Below are positions 25,093 through 32,208 of a stretch of 64,000 nucleotides of DNA, piece after piece. The position numbers and the translations under genes are program-made. The notes below the pieces were generated by a model. That model worked only from the letters and a program-made list of their open reading frames with translations, did not search any database and was not told the origin of the DNA. The DNA comes from GCA-2717185 sp964474755 (GTDB lineage: Bacteria > Pseudomonadota > Alphaproteobacteria > UBA8366 > GCA-2717185): positions 62,001-126,000 of the forward strand of contig CAYYUG010000001.1 in assembly GCA_964474755.1 (NCBI GenBank), written 5' to 3'. How positions within the stretch are numbered: position 1 is the first letter of the stretch; each line of letters begins with the position of its first letter.

Positions 25093-25857
25093 ATGAAGCT
25101 GTTCAATTTGAAGGGCCGCGTTGCCGTCGTAACGGGGGGCAATGGAGGCATCGGTCTCGGCATGGCAAAGGGCATGGCCTCAATCGGTGCCTCGATCGTT
25201 GTTGCCGGCCGCAACGCGGACAAGGCCGCGGATGCAGTAAAGCAACTCCAGGCTATGGGGGCCGAAGCGACCTTCATCCCTGTCGACGTGTCGGAAGACA
25301 AATCCTGCGCCGACCTAATCGCAGCCAGTGCGGCACATTTCGGCCGACTAGATATCCTTATCAACAATGCCGGTATCAATAACCGCAAACAGCCCGACGA
25401 ATACAAAATGTCGGAATGGCGCGAGGTCCTGGATGTCAATCTGAACAGCGCCTTTGCCTGCTGTCAGGCTGCCTATCCGGAGATGCAAAAGGCCGGCGGT
25501 GGTAAAATTATCAATATCGGCTCCATGTATTCGCTCTTCGGCGGCGCATACACGGTGCCCTACGCAGCCAGCAAAGGTGGCATCGTGCAGATGACCAAGG
25601 GCCTCGCTGCCGCCTGGGCCAAGGACAATATCCAGGTCAACGCTGTCCTGCCAGGCTGGATCGATACCGAACTTACGCAAAATGCCCGCCGCGTCGTAGA
25701 TGGGCTGCACGACAACGTCCTGCGCCGAACGCCTGCAGGACGTTGGGGCGATATCAATGATATGGCGGGCATCGCCGCATTTTTGGCCTCGCCGGGTTCC
25801 GATTTCGTGACGGGTACCGCAATACCCGTCGATGGCGGCTACGCCGTGCTCGGATGA
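25093..25857 (+). CDS. SDR-family oxidoreductase (gluconate 5-dehydrogenase-like)
   Basis: A 254-residue classical SDR: VTGGNGGIGLGMAKG near residue 13, NNAGINNRKQ near 90, INIGSMYSLFGG with the catalytic Ser replaced by position-equivalent SMYS, and YAASKGGIVQMTKG (YxxxK) near 157-161, ending TGTAIPVDGGYAVLG. Members with this layout oxidise sugar acids or polyols with NAD(P). It overlaps the next gene by 4 nt (ATGA), so translation of the two is coupled. Confidence 0.94.
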   Translation: MKLFNLKGRVAVVTGGNGGIGLGMAKGMASIGASIVVAGRNADKAADAVKQLQAMGAEATFIPVDVSEDKSCADLIAASAAHFGRLDILINNAGINNRKQPDEYKMSEWREVLDVNLNSAFACCQAAYPEMQKAGGGKIINIGSMYSLFGGAYTVPYAASKGGIVQMTKGLAAAWAKDNIQVNAVLPGWIDTELTQNARRVVDGLHDNVLRRTPAGRWGDINDMAGIAAFLASPGSDFVTGTAIPVDGGYAVLG

Positions 25858-26738
25858 CCCCGGGCAACATCCTCTCGCACGAGCCGGTTGTGCTAACACA
25901 AGCGCAGCGTGAATTTTATTTCGATAACGGTTTCGTCGCAGTCGACGGCTTGGTGCCGCCGGAATGGGTGCAGCGTCTAACCGCACGATCCTGCGCTTTT
26001 TTGGAAGCGAGCAGATCGCTGACCATGTCGAACGAGGCCTTCGACCTGGGTTCAGAACATTCCAGGGAGCGCCCGCATGTTCGACGACTGCGCGCGACAG
26101 TCGATCGCCATCCGGAATTCTGGGAATTTGCCTGTAATTCCGTGTTCTCAGAGGTCGCGGCCGACCTAGTTGGACCCGACGTCAAGTTTCACAGCGCGAA
26201 ACTGAATTACAAATGGCCTGGCGCTGGCGAGGTTGTCCACTGGCATCAAGACATTCCTGCCTGGCCACACACCAACTACAGCCCTGTCACGCTCGGCGTC
26301 TACCTCGACACGGTCGAACCAGAGCATGGGCCGCTTCTTTGCATACCCGGAAGCCACAACGGCCCGTTGTTTAGGCATGACAACGAGGACGGGTCGTGGC
26401 GCGGCATCATCTCCGATGAGGATCTGGCCACGGTCGATCTGCACAAGGCTGCTGCCCTCACCGGGGGACCAGGTACATTGGTGGCAATCAATTGCCGAAC
26501 GATCCACGGCTCGCGAGCCAATCAGTCAAGAATCGTCCGTCCGCTGCTTCTCTATGTCTACAGTTCTGCTGACGCCTTTTCCTGGATGCCGCCGCCCACT
26601 CCGACGAGCCGTACCGGAGCAATTGTGCGCGGAAAACCGGCACGCACGGCCCATCTCGATCCGCGTCCGTGCCCTGTCCCGCCAAATTGGACAGAACAGG
26701 GTTACGGTTCGATTTTTACCGCACAGCAGGTCAACTAA
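25854..26738 (+). CDS. Phytanoyl-CoA dioxygenase (PhyH) family protein
   Basis: The 294 residues contain the PhyH Fe(II)/2-oxoglutarate core. The metal pair is in VVHWHQDIPAWPH (His131, Asp133), the distal His lies in CRTIHGSRANQS near 220, and the cofactor Arg follows in the same segment. A typical PhyH turn PLLCIPGSHNGPL is at about 157-169. Bacterial relatives hydroxylate varied small molecules such as ectoine or alkyl compounds. It is the fourth Fe/2OG oxygenase within 9 kb and is translationally coupled to the SDR. Confidence 0.92.
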   Translation: MTPGNILSHEPVVLTQAQREFYFDNGFVAVDGLVPPEWVQRLTARSCAFLEASRSLTMSNEAFDLGSEHSRERPHVRRLRATVDRHPEFWEFACNSVFSEVAADLVGPDVKFHSAKLNYKWPGAGEVVHWHQDIPAWPHTNYSPVTLGVYLDTVEPEHGPLLCIPGSHNGPLFRHDNEDGSWRGIISDEDLATVDLHKAAALTGGPGTLVAINCRTIHGSRANQSRIVRPLLLYVYSSADAFSWMPPPTPTSRTGAIVRGKPARTAHLDPRPCPVPPNWTEQGYGSIFTAQQVN

Positions 26739-26765
26739 GCGCGCTTCGAACCGTTCGGAGGATTT

Positions 26766-28052
26766 TTGAACCGATTGAGGGAAGGCATTGTCGGCACCAT
26801 AGGCCGACGCTTTTTTTACGGCTGGACGCTGGTCGGTGTCGCCGGTCTCGGCATTTTTGCAAGCGGTCCCGGTCAATCGCATACCTTCAGTGTCTTCCTC
26901 GATGCAATCGCCCGAGACCTTGATATTAGCAGCGCGACAATTGCTGCAGCCTATGCAGCGGCAACGCTAATCGCGGCCCTCCTGTTGCCCTGTATGGGTC
27001 GCCTATTCGATCGGTATGGCGCCAGGCGCGTATTATTTTTCGTCACTCTCAGTCTGGGTGGTGCCTGCATTTTGTTCGGCGCTGCAGCTAACATTCTTTG
27101 GCTAGCGGTGGGCTTCGCGTTGCTTCGTTTCTTCGGGCAAGGCTCGCTCATGCTCGGTGGCGCTAACCTTATGGCGCATTGGTTTAATGACAAACGAGGC
27201 CTCGCTATCAGTCTGATGTCTTTAGGCTTCGGAGTATCAATGGCAGTGCATCCGCCTCTTGCATCCTATCTAATCGAGACAGTGGGGTGGCGGGAGGCCT
27301 GGCTATGGCTTGGACTATCTACCTGGATTGTCATGTTGCCGGCGGTCATTTTGTTAGTCGTCAATTATCCTGAAGATTTGGATACTGTCCCGGACGGGCA
27401 ATCCCTGCCGTTAGCCGAAGTACCCGCGTCCGATGCGACCGTTACAATAAACGGATTAACTCGTGCACAAGCATTGCACGAACCGGCATTCTATATCCTT
27501 GCGGCTGGTTGTTTTTCGATGTCGATGCTTATCACCACGTTGCATTTTCACCAGGTCGCAGTCCTTTCCCACCATGGGATCGACAGCGAATTTGGTGCAC
27601 GGATCTTTATAGTTTCCGCTGTTTCGATGGTCATATTCATGCCAGTGGTCGGAGCCCTGCTCGATCGCTTTCGGACACGTTATGTCTTTGCCTTGGGTCT
27701 GCTAGTTACGGCGGGGTGCCTTATCGGCATCACGCTGGTTTACGATGGTGTTTCGGCCATTTTTTACGCGGTCATTTTCGGAATAAATAACACCTTTGGC
27801 ATGACGATGATCGGTTTCGTATGGCCACGTTATTTTGGGCGCCGGCACATCGGTGTAATCCAAGGCACGGGGCAATTGATCGGGGTGATTGGTGCCTCGC
27901 TTGGCGCACTGCCGGTCGGTCTCGCCTTTACCTTTATCGGCAGTCCGGATTCGACATTGCATCTTCTGGCGCTTTTGCCCTTGTTTTGCGCCACTCTTGC
28001 TCTGTTTCTGCGCACGCCAAAAGGTTATGGGATTGACGCCCGACTAGATTAA
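26766..28052 (+). CDS. MFS transporter
   Basis: This 428-residue protein has 12 hydrophobic segments, and the first-loop motif A is GRLFDRYGARR near residue 75. It resembles the oxalate/formate and monocarboxylate-porter branch of MFS. The start is TTG at 26766, with GGAGG 5 nt upstream; there is no ATG at the right position. It closes the TauD-SDR-PhyH cassette, 27 nt after PhyH, and probably imports the substrate these enzymes act on. Confidence 0.93.
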   Translation: MNRLREGIVGTIGRRFFYGWTLVGVAGLGIFASGPGQSHTFSVFLDAIARDLDISSATIAAAYAAATLIAALLLPCMGRLFDRYGARRVLFFVTLSLGGACILFGAAANILWLAVGFALLRFFGQGSLMLGGANLMAHWFNDKRGLAISLMSLGFGVSMAVHPPLASYLIETVGWREAWLWLGLSTWIVMLPAVILLVVNYPEDLDTVPDGQSLPLAEVPASDATVTINGLTRAQALHEPAFYILAAGCFSMSMLITTLHFHQVAVLSHHGIDSEFGARIFIVSAVSMVIFMPVVGALLDRFRTRYVFALGLLVTAGCLIGITLVYDGVSAIFYAVIFGINNTFGMTMIGFVWPRYFGRRHIGVIQGTGQLIGVIGASLGALPVGLAFTFIGSPDSTLHLLALLPLFCATLALFLRTPKGYGIDARLD

Positions 28053-28084
28053 GAGCATCCACACACATAGAGTCGGGCACCTCA

Positions 28085-28796
28085 TGATCGGCCTCATAAA
28101 CTGCGGCCACGCCGAAGGGGTATAAGGTACAACTCTTCTTGGAGGACACGGAAAATACCTATACTAGTCACTATATTTCTATCGAAAAGGGGAATAACTC
28201 GCGTCCGACTCATTGTCCATCCGCCCAAATAATAAGGCACCTACCGTCGACGATCATAACAGCCGCGCGGGAAGACCGCCTAAATTTTCGAGTCTGCCTG
28301 TATCCTGCTTTACCTTACGGAACTAACCGGCCACTTACTGCCGACCCCGCCGCTGGCATGGATTAAGACGCAAGCAAAGCTATTCTGGTAAAGAGGTACT
28401 TTCGGTCCGATGCTCGGCTAAACGGCATCGCTTTGATATCAACGAGCTAAAACGCATACAACACGCCTAAGATCAATATTCCAACCTGGCGAAGCGCCTA
28501 TACCAAATGCTGGACCGACGGGCTGAAGTGCCCAACTATGTCGCCGCAGACGAATACACGACCACCGACTTGGCGATCATTCCTTAGTGCCGATTGCACA
28601 TCGAACGAGGCCGGGAAATGAGAAACTGTCTGGGGGTCAAACGCTGTTTCTACAAGGTAGTCCCCCGGCCCGCCTTGCCCCGCGACACGGGGAACTCATC
28701 AAACAAAGCCAACCAAAAGCGCTGCAGCGAAGATGATAGCTCAATCCTATTCAGGTCCAAAAATTTCGCGAAGGTTATTTGGAATTTCCCATAGGT
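28085..28796 (+). pseudogene. Nearly full-length glutathione S-transferase (nu-class, YghU/YfcG-like) pseudogene
   Basis: Across several frames the plus strand spells a complete nu-class GST. TPKGYKVQLFLEDTENTYTS then HYISIEKGNN (28115-28200) matches the glutathione-binding N-domain start TPNGYKVSIMLEE. PNNKAPTVDDHN (28225-28260) matches SPNNKIPAIVD. ESACILLYLTELTGHLLPT (28285-28345) matches ESGAILLYLAEKTG..LP, and GPMLG lies near 28405. KRLYQMLDRRAEVPNYVAAD then EYTTTDLAIIP leads to a TAG at 28585-28587 where Trp is expected. VKRCFYKVVPRPA and DDSSILF complete the C-domain. At least three stops and several frameshifts are present, so it is inactive. Confidence 0.85.
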
Positions 28797-28799
28797 GAT

Positions 28800-28829
28800 G
28801 GAGCCCGGAACTATGCCTGCCCAGGCTCC
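28800..28829. other. Stem-loop downstream of the second cold shock gene
   Basis: GGAGCC (28800-28805) pairs with GGCTCC (28824-28829) around an 18-base loop containing further GC bases. It lies 23-53 nt past the csp stop codon. No U-run follows on the minus strand, so a role in termination or mRNA stability is only possible, not shown. Confidence 0.35.
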
Positions 28830-28852
28830 AACTCAATATTACAGAGATCTGC

Positions 28853-29059
28853 CTAGTCGAGCAGCTTCAGATCGTCTGCAGCCATCTTCCCATTTCGGCC
28901 CTCAGTCAGCTCGTACTCGACCTTAGCGCCTTCATCCAGGCCCGGCAGGCCAGCCCGCTCAACGGCTGAGATGTGAACAAATGCGTCGTTACCACCATCC
29001 TCCGGCTCGATGAAGCCATAACCCTTTTGATGGTTGAACCACTTGACGGTGCCTTTCAT
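28853..29059 (-). CDS. Cold shock protein, CspA family (second copy)
   Basis: A 68-residue cold-shock domain with RNP1 KGYGFIEP and RNP2 DAFVHISAVE, and GTVKWFNHQ at the start. The ATG at 29059 follows GGAGG by 5 nt; the in-frame ATG at 29071 would bury that site in the coding sequence. It is more acidic at the C-terminus (EYELTEGRNGKMAADDLKLL) than the copy at 22.4 kb. It lies downstream of tRNA-Met on the same strand with a 190-nt gap, so it probably has its own promoter and cold-regulated leader. Confidence 0.96.
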   Translation of the reverse strand: MKGTVKWFNHQKGYGFIEPEDGGNDAFVHISAVERAGLPGLDEGAKVEYELTEGRNGKMAADDLKLLD

Positions 29060-29225
29060 TTTTCCCTCCATCGGGATCGCAAGATAACGGCACCCGGAAC
29101 CGCCCGGGGCCTAGGAGTCCAATATCTATGGAGGGGAAATCACGCTTCATTGGAAAGAGTTCTGCCCGCCAACATACTGGAACTAAATACGTTCTGCCTT
29201 CCCTGACAAATCGCACACCCGAATC

Positions 29226-29247
29226 AACCCGATCCGGGATTTTTTTA
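29226..29247 (+). terminator. Plus-strand hairpin with T-run
   Basis: CCCG-ATC-CGGG followed by ATTTTTTT on the plus strand has the layout of a short intrinsic terminator. It abuts the 3' end of the minus-strand tRNA. No plus-strand gene precedes it directly, so it may block antisense transcription into the tRNA or be fortuitous. The stem is only 4 bp. Confidence 0.35.
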
Positions 29248-29324
29248 TGGTAGCGGAGGAGGGACTCGAACCCCCGACACGCGGATTATGATTCCGCTGC
29301 TCTAACCTGCTGAGCTACTCCGCC
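29248..29324 (-). tRNA. tRNA-Met (anticodon CAT)
   Basis: On the minus strand the 77-nt cloverleaf begins GGCGGAGTAGCTCAG. It has the D-arm GCTCAG..GGTTAGAGC, an anticodon stem GCGGA/TCCGC around loop ATCATAA (anticodon CAT), T-arm GGGGGTTCGAGTCCC and an encoded CCA. The acceptor stem pairs GGCGGAG with CTCCGCT, leaving a G1-U72 wobble, with A73 as discriminator. The fully paired end and the absence of the initiator 1-72 mismatch type point to elongator Met. A CAT anticodon could also be tRNA-Ile2 with lysidine, but the sequence resembles known elongator tRNA-Met. Confidence 0.93.
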
Positions 29325-29414
29325 ACGTTTGAGATTCGAATACGATTTCGGCAGGCTGGTGTCAACCGTGGAAACGCATAGAGATTTATAGGTAACGTCT
29401 TGTCTTTGTGCAGA

Positions 29415-29789
29415 TTAATCACCGGATGGCGGGGCCGGGAGAGGGAGAATGAATAGCTTATCGCTACCGCCCAACTCTGCCCGTGTGGTCAGCCTTGTCA
29501 TCATTCGCATCGACGTATCTATAACCCAACGCACCTGGCGTTCGCCGATGATATTGCCAGCAGCAACCACTTCGGGAAGAATTTTCTCCTGCAAGAAACT
29601 GGCGACCCCCGCCAACCCTCGCGCGGCAATACGAAGCTTGTCTATGGAGACCTCAATTTCCCTTCCAGCCTCAACTGCATCGGCAATTCGGCCGAGTTCA
29701 TCGAGCATTGCAACAATCCCCGGCTCTTTGGCATCAGTCTTGGTCACGATGAACCGAAGATGCGCTGCAAAAAATCCGTAAGCGGCCAT
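29415..29789 (-). CDS. Small protein of unknown function downstream of mnmA
   Basis: The 124 residues are mainly helical, with no membrane segment or known motif: an N-terminal part MAAYGFFAAHLRFIVTKTDA, a central Ala/Gly-rich helix (LRIAARGLAGVASFLQEKIL) and a Pro-rich end (FILPLPAPPSGD). The ATG directly abuts the mnmA stop codon, so the two are translationally coupled. Its place at the end of the SUF-mnmA run suggests an accessory role in sulfur transfer, but this is inference from position only. Confidence 0.75.
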   Translation of the reverse strand: MAAYGFFAAHLRFIVTKTDAKEPGIVAMLDELGRIADAVEAGREIEVSIDKLRIAARGLAGVASFLQEKILPEVVAAGNIIGERQVRWVIDTSMRMMTRLTTRAELGGSDKLFILPLPAPPSGD

Positions 29790-30923
29790 TCAGGCCGCCA
29801 CACGATCTAATTGTCGCAAAATCCAACCGCCACCCAACACTCGGTCCTTGTCATACACGACACAGGCCTGACCAGGCGAAATTCCAAACTGCCGTTCGTC
29901 CAGAATAACGGTCGCATTGTCACCGTCATCGACGAATAGGCGCGCGCCGACCGGTTCCATTGTCGAGCGCAGCTTTACGGCACAGCTGAAACCCTCCATG
30001 GGAATCTCGGCCGCACCCAACCAATTAAGCGAGCCAATCGGAAATCGCTCGATCCCCAAAGCACTGCGTGGCCCAACAACTACCTGGCGTGACACCGGGT
30101 CGAGCCGCACGACATAAAGTACCTCTTCATCCTCCGACCGGCCGCCAAGACCGAGACCGCGCCTTTGCCCAATTGTGAAATTAATTATGCCCTCATGATG
30201 GCCCAATATGTTACCGCTTTGATCGACGATAAAACCGGGATCGTGCGCTTCGGGGCGCAGTTTTTCGACGATCCGCGCGTAATTGCCCTCCGGCACAAAG
30301 CAAATGTCCTGACTATCTGGCTTCACCGCAACCGGCAGGTCGAACCGAGCGGCGTGGGCCCGAGTCTCTGCCTTCTCCAAACCGCCTAGCGGGAAACGCA
30401 AGTAGTTGAGCTGATCGCGCGTCGTCGCGAATAAGAAATAGCTCTGGTCGCGCCGAGCATCAACGGCTCGCATAAGGCCCGGGCCATCCATCATCAATTC
30501 GCGACGCACATAATGCCCAGTAGCTAACGCATCGGCGCCAAGATCTTTCGCCGTCTCAAGCAAGTCATGGAACTTGACGGTCTGATTGCAGCGGATGCAG
30601 GGGATCGGTGTTTCGCCGCTCAGATAGGAATCGGCAAATTCATCAATCACCGCCTCGCGAAACCGGCTTTCGTAGTCGAGCACATAGTGAGGAATATCCA
30701 GTCGCGCCGCAACGGCCCGCGCATCATAAATATCCTGGCCAGCGCAGCAGGCGCCTTTCCGGTTAACTGCCGCACCGTGATCGTAGAGCTGCAAAGTCAC
30801 GCCGATGACCTCATAGCCGGCTTCCGTCATCAGTGCGGCTGTAACTGAAGAATCGACGCCACCTGACATCGCAACTACAACGCGCGTTTCGGCGACGGGC
30901 TTATCGATGTCAAGGCTATTCAT
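29790..30923 (-). CDS. mnmA: tRNA-specific 2-thiouridylase
   Basis: MnmA makes 2-thiouridine at position 34 of tRNA-Lys, -Glu and -Gln with ATP and persulfide sulfur. The 377 residues show the PP-loop VAMSGGVDSSVTAAL near 18, the catalytic Cys in TPIPCIRCNQTVKF near 110 and the second Cys in DSQDICFVPEGNYA near 205, followed by the beta-barrel C-domain. It lies 36 nt after sufA, at the downstream end of the SUF operon, which fits its need for sulfur from a cysteine desulfurase. In many bacteria mnmA is elsewhere. Confidence 0.97.
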   Translation of the reverse strand: MNSLDIDKPVAETRVVVAMSGGVDSSVTAALMTEAGYEVIGVTLQLYDHGAAVNRKGACCAGQDIYDARAVAARLDIPHYVLDYESRFREAVIDEFADSYLSGETPIPCIRCNQTVKFHDLLETAKDLGADALATGHYVRRELMMDGPGLMRAVDARRDQSYFLFATTRDQLNYLRFPLGGLEKAETRAHAARFDLPVAVKPDSQDICFVPEGNYARIVEKLRPEAHDPGFIVDQSGNILGHHEGIINFTIGQRRGLGLGGRSEDEEVLYVVRLDPVSRQVVVGPRSALGIERFPIGSLNWLGAAEIPMEGFSCAVKLRSTMEPVGARLFVDDGDNATVILDERQFGISPGQACVVYDKDRVLGGGWILRQLDRVAA

Positions 30924-30959
30924 ACTAGGTTGTTTATTTCGCCGGTTGCCCGACCAAAA

Positions 30960-31298
30960 TCACACGTGGAAGGATTCGCCGCAACCACAATGCCCCTTGG
31001 CATTCGGATTATTGAAGACGAAGCCAGATTGTAGCCTATCCTCTTTATAATCCATCTCCGATCCAAGCAAGAACATAGTTGCCGCTGGATCGATCAGCAC
31101 GCACACACCCTGGTCTTCAACCACCTCCTCGAAGGGAAGCTCCTTCTCGGCATATTCCACGTGATAGCTCATGCCAGAGCAGCCCTGCGCCTTGACGCCG
31201 ACCCGGATACCGATCACCGGCTTGTCGGCTGCATCCAACAGAGCTTTGATCCGCGCCACGGCAGCGTCCGTCAGTGTCATCGCTGGAGGTCTTTCCAT
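30960..31298 (-). CDS. sufA: HesB/IscA-family iron-sulfur assembly protein (SufA type)
   Basis: The 112-residue A-type carrier has the three conserved cysteines: KAQGCSGMSYH near 50 and GHCGCGESF near the C-terminus. It accepts a nascent cluster from SufBCD and passes it to target proteins. The ATG at 31298 was chosen because GGAG lies 7 nt upstream; the ATG at 31304 overlaps that site. It follows sufT by 26 nt. Confidence 0.94.
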   Translation of the reverse strand: MERPPAMTLTDAAVARIKALLDAADKPVIGIRVGVKAQGCSGMSYHVEYAEKELPFEEVVEDQGVCVLIDPAATMFLLGSEMDYKEDRLQSGFVFNNPNAKGHCGCGESFHV

Positions 31299-31324
31299 CA
31301 CCATACTCCGCTTCACAAAGTCCT

Positions 31325-31726
31325 TTAAAACATGTCCAATTCGACGCGCGCCGCTTCTGACATCATAGACGGATCCCACGGTGGGTCCCAAACAATCTCA
31401 ACAGTCACTTCGCCGACACCTTCTACCGCAGCTGCAGCTTCAGCGACTTGTCCAGGCAAAATTCCTGCCACCGGACAGGCCGGTGCTGTCAAGGTCATGT
31501 CGATCTCGACATCCCCTTTCTCGTCGATCTCACACTTATATATGAGACCTAATTCGTAAATGTTAACGGGAATTTCTGGATCGTAAACTGTTTTCACACC
31601 CTCGATGACTGCCTCAACGACAGCGACAGGGACCGATAGACCGCGCGGTTTGCCGGCCTTGGCGATACCGTCTTCCGGCTCCGGGGTTGGCATAAATCCG
31701 CCAAGAGAGGAGTATTCCATAGACAT
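31325..31726 (-). CDS. sufT: SUF-associated MIP18/DUF59 protein
   Basis: A 133-residue protein with the DUF59 (MIP18/PaaD) domain: VVEAVIEGVKTVYDPEIPVN then IYELGLIY near 35-60, and the conserved Cys in LTAPACPVAG near 85. SufT proteins help mature Fe-S enzymes under high demand. The ATG at 31726 has AAGGGG about 9 nt upstream. It sits 14 nt after sufU and before sufA in the operon. Confidence 0.93.
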   Translation of the reverse strand: MSMEYSSLGGFMPTPEPEDGIAKAGKPRGLSVPVAVVEAVIEGVKTVYDPEIPVNIYELGLIYKCEIDEKGDVEIDMTLTAPACPVAGILPGQVAEAAAAVEGVGEVTVEIVWDPPWDPSMMSEAARVELDMF

Positions 31727-31740
31727 CTCGCTGTTCCCCT

Positions 31741-32208
31741 TCAGGCTTCCGTCGTCGCTTCGTCCTTGCCATCGATCGCTGCACTCAGCGTATGCCACGG
31801 CAAGGTTGCGCATTTCACGCGAACCGGAAAAGCGCGTACACCCGACAGAACGTTGAGTTTCTCCAGATCGTCTCCCAACAGCGTAGAGTCATCGCTGCTA
31901 TTGTCACCCGTACACATCTCGTGGAACCTTGTGAACATCGCTTTTGCTTCATCGACGGTCCGGCCCTTTACTAATTCGGTCATCATCGAGGCTGAGGCGA
32001 CGGAGATGGCACAGCCATTTCCAACGAATGAAACATCTTCTATCCGCTTTTCGGTATCCACTTTCAAATAGACAACGAGTTGGTCACCGCACAACGGATT
32101 AGCGCCATGCGCATGTGATGTAGCGTCTTCGACATCACGAAAATTGCGCGGGCTTTTGCCATGATCAAGTATTACCTCTTGGTAAAGCTCGCGAAGATCA
32201 TCCAACAT
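31741..32208 (-). CDS. sufU: Fe-S cluster assembly / sulfur-acceptor protein SufU
   Basis: The 155-residue IscU-fold protein has the three zinc/cluster cysteines and Asp: ANPLCGDQLV near 40, FVGNGCAISVAS near 66 and VRVKCATLPWHTL near 130. The insertion of about 18 residues between the second and third Cys (CTGDNSSDDS region) marks SufU rather than IscU. SufU activates SufS by accepting persulfide sulfur. Its start codon overlaps the sufS stop by one base (TAATG). Confidence 0.96.
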   Translation of the reverse strand: MLDDLRELYQEVILDHGKSPRNFRDVEDATSHAHGANPLCGDQLVVYLKVDTEKRIEDVSFVGNGCAISVASASMMTELVKGRTVDEAKAMFTRFHEMCTGDNSSDDSTLLGDDLEKLNVLSGVRAFPVRVKCATLPWHTLSAAIDGKDEATTEA

